This document shows, piece by piece, positions 60,305 through 64,000 of a stretch of 64,000 bases of DNA; position 1 is the first letter of the stretch, and each line of letters starts with the position of its first letter. Made by a program: the position numbers and the translations under genes. The notes beneath the pieces were generated by a model. That model searched no databases. It saw only the letters and a list, made by a program, of their open reading frames with translations, and had not been told where the DNA came from. This stretch comes from Platynereis dumerilii (taxonomy: Eukaryota > Annelida > Polychaeta > Phyllodocida > Nereididae): assembly GCA_026936325.1 (NCBI GenBank), contig JAPTHN010000012.1, positions 38,450,537-38,514,536 of the forward strand, in the 5' to 3' direction.

Positions 60305-60970
60305 TTGTAACATTTGTAACATCTGATTTAGTTTGCAAATGGACAAAACGGCTTCATCTCATAAATTCTGGATGGTCCTTAACAATTGGAAAAACATTGT
60401 TTCATCTAGAAAAGTTAAATCTCACTAAAACTTGTTCCTCTCTAACTTTCTGACTTCAGACTGGTTTACCGTGGAGTGAGTCTTTCTATTTTTGTAACTA
60501 ATAGACCAACTTTAGAACTATCAGTTATAAAAACTGAGAAAACCGTAATCTTTGCATCACATACAGATTTTCTCTAAAATTTCAATATTGAATTAATATT
60601 CTTTTCTCAATGCCGGATTGATGGAATCTGTTCACGATATCTTCAAACCAATTTAATAAGGATCAAACCTGCAAAGAACTAATCCAACCAGATGTCAATG
60701 GCATTGCATTAATGTCAAAGGGGTTATTGAATCTGGCTTTACTGTACATTTTTTCAAGATTTTAATAACTGCCAGGGCTTTAATCAATGTTGACGGGTAG
60801 GTTGTTAATAATTGGTATTAGAAAAATTCAAATGTAACACGTGAAAATTTTGACCTTTATATACTTTTAAAACTTTTGTTGTCAGTTTGCTTTTATTTTG
60901 AAAATTGTTTTGACATTTGAATTCAATTCCAAAATCAATTTTCTATAATCATATAATGGACACATGTTGA
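60305..60970. other. 3' flank of gene copy 2
   Basis: No canonical AATAAA was noted close to the stop. AT-rich, with no further exon seen. Confidence 0.45.
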
Positions 60971-61029
60971 AATGTTATTACAGATCTCATATTAGTTTGC
61001 CATGTTCCGTGTGAATATATCGATGGTGA

Positions 61030-61636
61030 AAGTGAAAAACCTCGTAAGTAAAAAAAAAAGCTGTTTTTCAGAAATTGGAAAAAACTATCACAGATAATTT
61101 TTTATGGTAATGTTAATTTATAGGCGAGTTAGGCTCTACGTGATTTATAGAAAGTGAGTTTTAGCATAATTTTTTGTCATAGGTCATTGACCCCTGCATT
61201 GATGCTACCATCAGATATGAATGAAAATGTCGAGTTACAAAGTTTTGCACTTTCACTTTTTGCAAGTTAGTGAAAGTGCAAAACCTCGTAACTCGACCAT
61301 TTATCAAATTTCTAAGCAACTTGCAGCATTAAATGTACTTCCAATCTATAGCTATACAGTAAAAATTATGATTTGACCATAAAAAATAACAACTGCTAAT
61401 TTTAATTAGTGGCTGCAATAGCAAGAATGAGGAAAATAGCAATTTTTCAAATTTTCATTCACAATTTTTTTTTCAATAGCCTACATCACTAAAACAAATA
61501 TAGGGGAGGTATAGATTTTTTTATAGGGAAATTTCCTGAGAGCCTTAAAAAAGTGCCGCAATCATTGTTTTTCAAAAAAAGTTGAAATATCCGAAAATAT
61601 GAGCAAAATTTTGACATACGAGGTTTTGCACTTTCA
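61030..61636. mobile_element. MITE with GTGAAAGTGCAAAACCTCGTA termini
   Basis: GGTGAAAGTGAAAAACCTCG at the left faces ACGAGGTTTTGCACTTTCAT at the right, flanked by ATCGAT. The same motif occurs twice more inside (about 61227-61300) in both orientations. The paralogue near 13974 reads straight through, giving an empty site. Confidence 0.85.
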
Positions 61637-61890
61637 TCATCGATATGCAGAGATGATGTCATTATTCCAATACTAACATCACTATCGGCACTCCAAGCTT
61701 GAGTGTTGATTCCAACTGCTCCCAAAAAATCAGGCTTATGAGCTGTCAAAGTGTGAATCACATTTGATTAATCTGCATTCATTGGTATGGCTGTTTGGAT
61801 TCAGTTGGAGCAGGTGAAATTGATATGTTTGAGCCAGTTGCTTGATCCATCATTGTGTCTTTGAAGTAAAATTTCTCCTTGAGGGCAGCA

Positions 61891-62073
61891 CAGTGGCGTA
61901 ACTAGGGAGTCTCGAGCAGGGGGGCACCTGGGGGGGGTACGCGACTCTCTGGGGGGGTCACCCGCTATACTAACTGTATATTTAGCCAGAGTTGGAAAGT
62001 TCATATGGGGGGGCACCTGGGGGGGCACAGGTCCAATATGGGGGGGCACGTGCTCCCCATAGGGACGCCACTG
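61891..62073. mobile_element. hAT-type MITE 5 (183 bp)
   Basis: Termini CAGTGGCGTAACTAGGG and, inverted, CAGTGGCGTCCCTATGGGG. Perfect 8-bp target duplication GGGCAGCA at 61883-61890 and 62074-62081. The G-rich interior (GGGGGGGCACCTGG repeats) includes short frames with no meaning. Confidence 0.95.
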
Positions 62074-62954
62074 GGGCAGCACCTTGTGGCTTTTCAGCCT
62101 TTTTGGTGAGATCTGGGCCTAAGAAATAGTTCAGAATTTATTTGAAAGTGAACGTGGTTTTGTTGCATGGGCATACCAGAGGACGGGAAATGGAGGAGGG
62201 AAGGGAGGTAGTTGCTCCCCAAAAATTTGGGAAAGGCCAGACAAGGAGATTAAAAATTTGGGTCGATCATCAAATAAACATTATTGGAAATCAGTGATAA
62301 GTATGCTCTCAAGCAAAACTCCAGCCCCCTCCCTCAGGTCTTAAATTCTCAAGGGTCCCTGAGTATATTATTTTTGTGAAGACAGATCAGAACATGATTA
62401 CCTCTCAGACCAACAACTTAATGTTAGAGTAAATGAATTTGTTTAGTTGTAAAAGTGCTAAAACTGATAGCAGTTATACACAAAATCCAGACATCAGCTT
62501 GAATTAGTCACTTTTGGATATACTCAAAACATTAAACAGAATAATCAGTGTTGAGCAACAATGTAACAGCTTATTGTGGATTTGTAATGGTGTGATCAGT
62601 TCGGGTTCCAAGTGACACAGCTGAAACTGCGAATATACCAACTGTGAAATTATTATGCTGATACTGACATCACAAGAGCACTGTGGCACTTGAAATGGCA
62701 CACTAATATGAGATCTGAAAAAAGTGTAATAAAGACTCTGCCTTTAACTTTATGGGTATTGCTTTTGTATTGCTTTTGCATAATACCTATGTCGCATCAT
62801 ATTAGTATCCTGGATAATATTGACACAATGCGAATCACAAGTTCACAAGAGTTTATAAGACATGTGTATAATTGCTAGTGAGAAAGTGCTTGCGGACTCA
62901 AACCCAATTTCACCTATCTGAACCATAAGGAAAGATTGAAGAGGAAAAAAAAGA

Positions 62955-64000
62955 AAACATCATTATACCAGAAAAAATCGGTCGGAAGAGAAGGAAAGCT
63001 GAGATTAAGCAAGCCCGGATTCTGTGGAAGTGTGTCAATGAGTTCAGTTTAGCTGACAGATCGGAAATATCATCTGCACAAGTGTTTGTTGGAAATTTGT
63101 CAAATATGCTGCAAAAAGGGTCAGATTGAAAGGTAAGCTCCTAGTCTTTTTAAGGGAGAAACTTGCTATTTTTTTTGTAGCAGCCAACGTTGGCACTGTA
63201 AAAAGACAGGTATGCATAAACTGTCAAAAAATAACATGTATAGATGACATTGTACATTATCAAGGGATTGTATGTCAAACCAAGGTCTAGAATTGCAGCA
63301 GCTGTTGTGGATACTTCATGGATGCAGGTTATCTGGAGTTGGTAACTTAATTTAGGCCGCCTAATTCAGAATTCAATGCTGGTAACTACACTTAGTCTAC
63401 CATTATTTTTTGTTAAGGTAATAAGCCTACGAGTTATAATATGTGACCTGCTCCGTCAAAATGAGTTCAAAGTAGGCAATCCCTATTTTCCAGAAATCAG
63501 CAAAATGTGTCAAAAGGTCACATTTTGAAGTTTTTTATACCTGTTGATACCACGTTCCAACAGAAGCCCTTTTCTTTGAATATTTAAGACCATTTCAACC
63601 AAAAACAGATTTTAAATTATCTAAATTGGATGTATTTCTTGATTTACTTAGTTCTTTTATTGCAATGGCGGGAAATTCAAATGCCATTTTCTCAAAGTTC
63701 GATATTTCGTATCATCAATGTTTGCGGTGCCATATCTTTAGATTGGATGGAGATATCAAGACAAATGAAACATCATTTTAAAGCCACATTCCATTAGAAC
63801 AGAGCCATTTTCACAGCTGAATATGATAGCAGGCCGACTTTGAACCCATTTTGGTGGAGCAGGTCACAAATCAATTTACGAATCACCACTTCGGAAACTT
63901 ACCTGAAGGAGGCTATCACGTGCAACTGTGGGAAGTTTGTGATAAATGTGTGTAATAAAGACTTCCACAACTACTTCATAGTGTACAACGGGTTTTATAG
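62955..64000. repeat. Paralogous block F, copy 2 (runs off window)
   Basis: Matches 43320-44070 in order, with a MITE insertion at 63442-63868. The final 130 bases hold the conserved minus-strand frame with its GTAAGT donor. Confidence 0.85.
63442..63868. mobile_element. MITE with TGTGACCTGCTCC termini
   Basis: TGTGACCTGCTCCGTCAAAA and the following TGAGTTCAAAGTAGGC face, inverted, GCCGACTTTGAACCCATTTT and GGTGGAGCAGGTCACA. The paralogous block near 43880 lacks it. A solo end lies at 26800-26883. No coding capacity. Confidence 0.88.

Larger units (their letters stand above)
60971..62720. repeat. Paralogous block E, copy 2 (interrupted)
   Basis: Matches 13930-14340, broken by the element at 61030-61636 and by the stretch around 61800-62580, which includes a hAT MITE. 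Confidence 0.8.

Noticed and set aside
1-64000. LTR retroelement, Polinton or other capsid-bearing element
   Set aside because: No paired direct LTRs, primer-binding site, capsid, integrase or packaging-type frame was recognised.

Overview
The window looks like AT-rich, intron- and repeat-rich nuclear DNA of a marine invertebrate. A deuterostome (hemichordate, echinoderm or cephalochordate) is my best guess from the gene families and repeat style, but the sequence does not fix the phylum. There are no prokaryotic gene arrays, and no rRNA, CRISPR or LTR element was seen. Most open frames are short chance frames, so coding claims below rest on frame, splice-site phase and paralogue comparison.

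Two host loci are supported. (1) 8832-10116, minus strand: a complete three-exon gene for a 159-residue protein with a signal peptide and four EF-hand loops, with matching splice phases, a TATA box and poly(A) signals. (2) 26.2-60.3 kb, plus strand: a multi-exon extracellular-domain gene present as at least two tandem copies plus decayed exon copies. Copy 2 has exons at 46878-46968 (CUB-like end), 53342-53539 (fibrinogen-related domain start), 54720-54935 (same domain, contactin-associated/neurexin-IV-like), 58985-59134 and 60045-60304 (cysteine-rich C terminus with stop). Copy 1 keeps intact exons at 26560-26757 and 28411-28626. The four downstream exons have phase-1 starts, so they form a modular set.

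The rest is a mosaic of low-copy segmental duplications and DNA transposons. 0.1-5 kb is a two-copy duplication. 16.8-24.5 kb holds three ~3 kb tandem units. 13.9-14.3 kb is paralogous to 61-62.7 kb, and 43.3-44.1 kb to 62.9-64 kb. Minisatellites fill 29.6-36.8 kb, including a ~1.3 kb array with 60-bp higher-order periodicity.

At least five hAT-type non-autonomous elements are bounded by perfect 8-bp target duplications (23406, 27530, 29203, 33910, 61891). Several TA-flanked Tc1/mariner-like MITEs, long palindromic elements, a tRNA-derived SINE with a 13-bp target duplication (25178-25455), a 5'-truncated LINE (54992-58565) split by a 2-kb foldback element, and a decayed tyrosine-recombinase (Crypton/DUF3504-like) gene (51.9-52.9 kb) are also present. 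Paralogous copies supply empty sites for several insertions, so the order of events can be read from the window itself.
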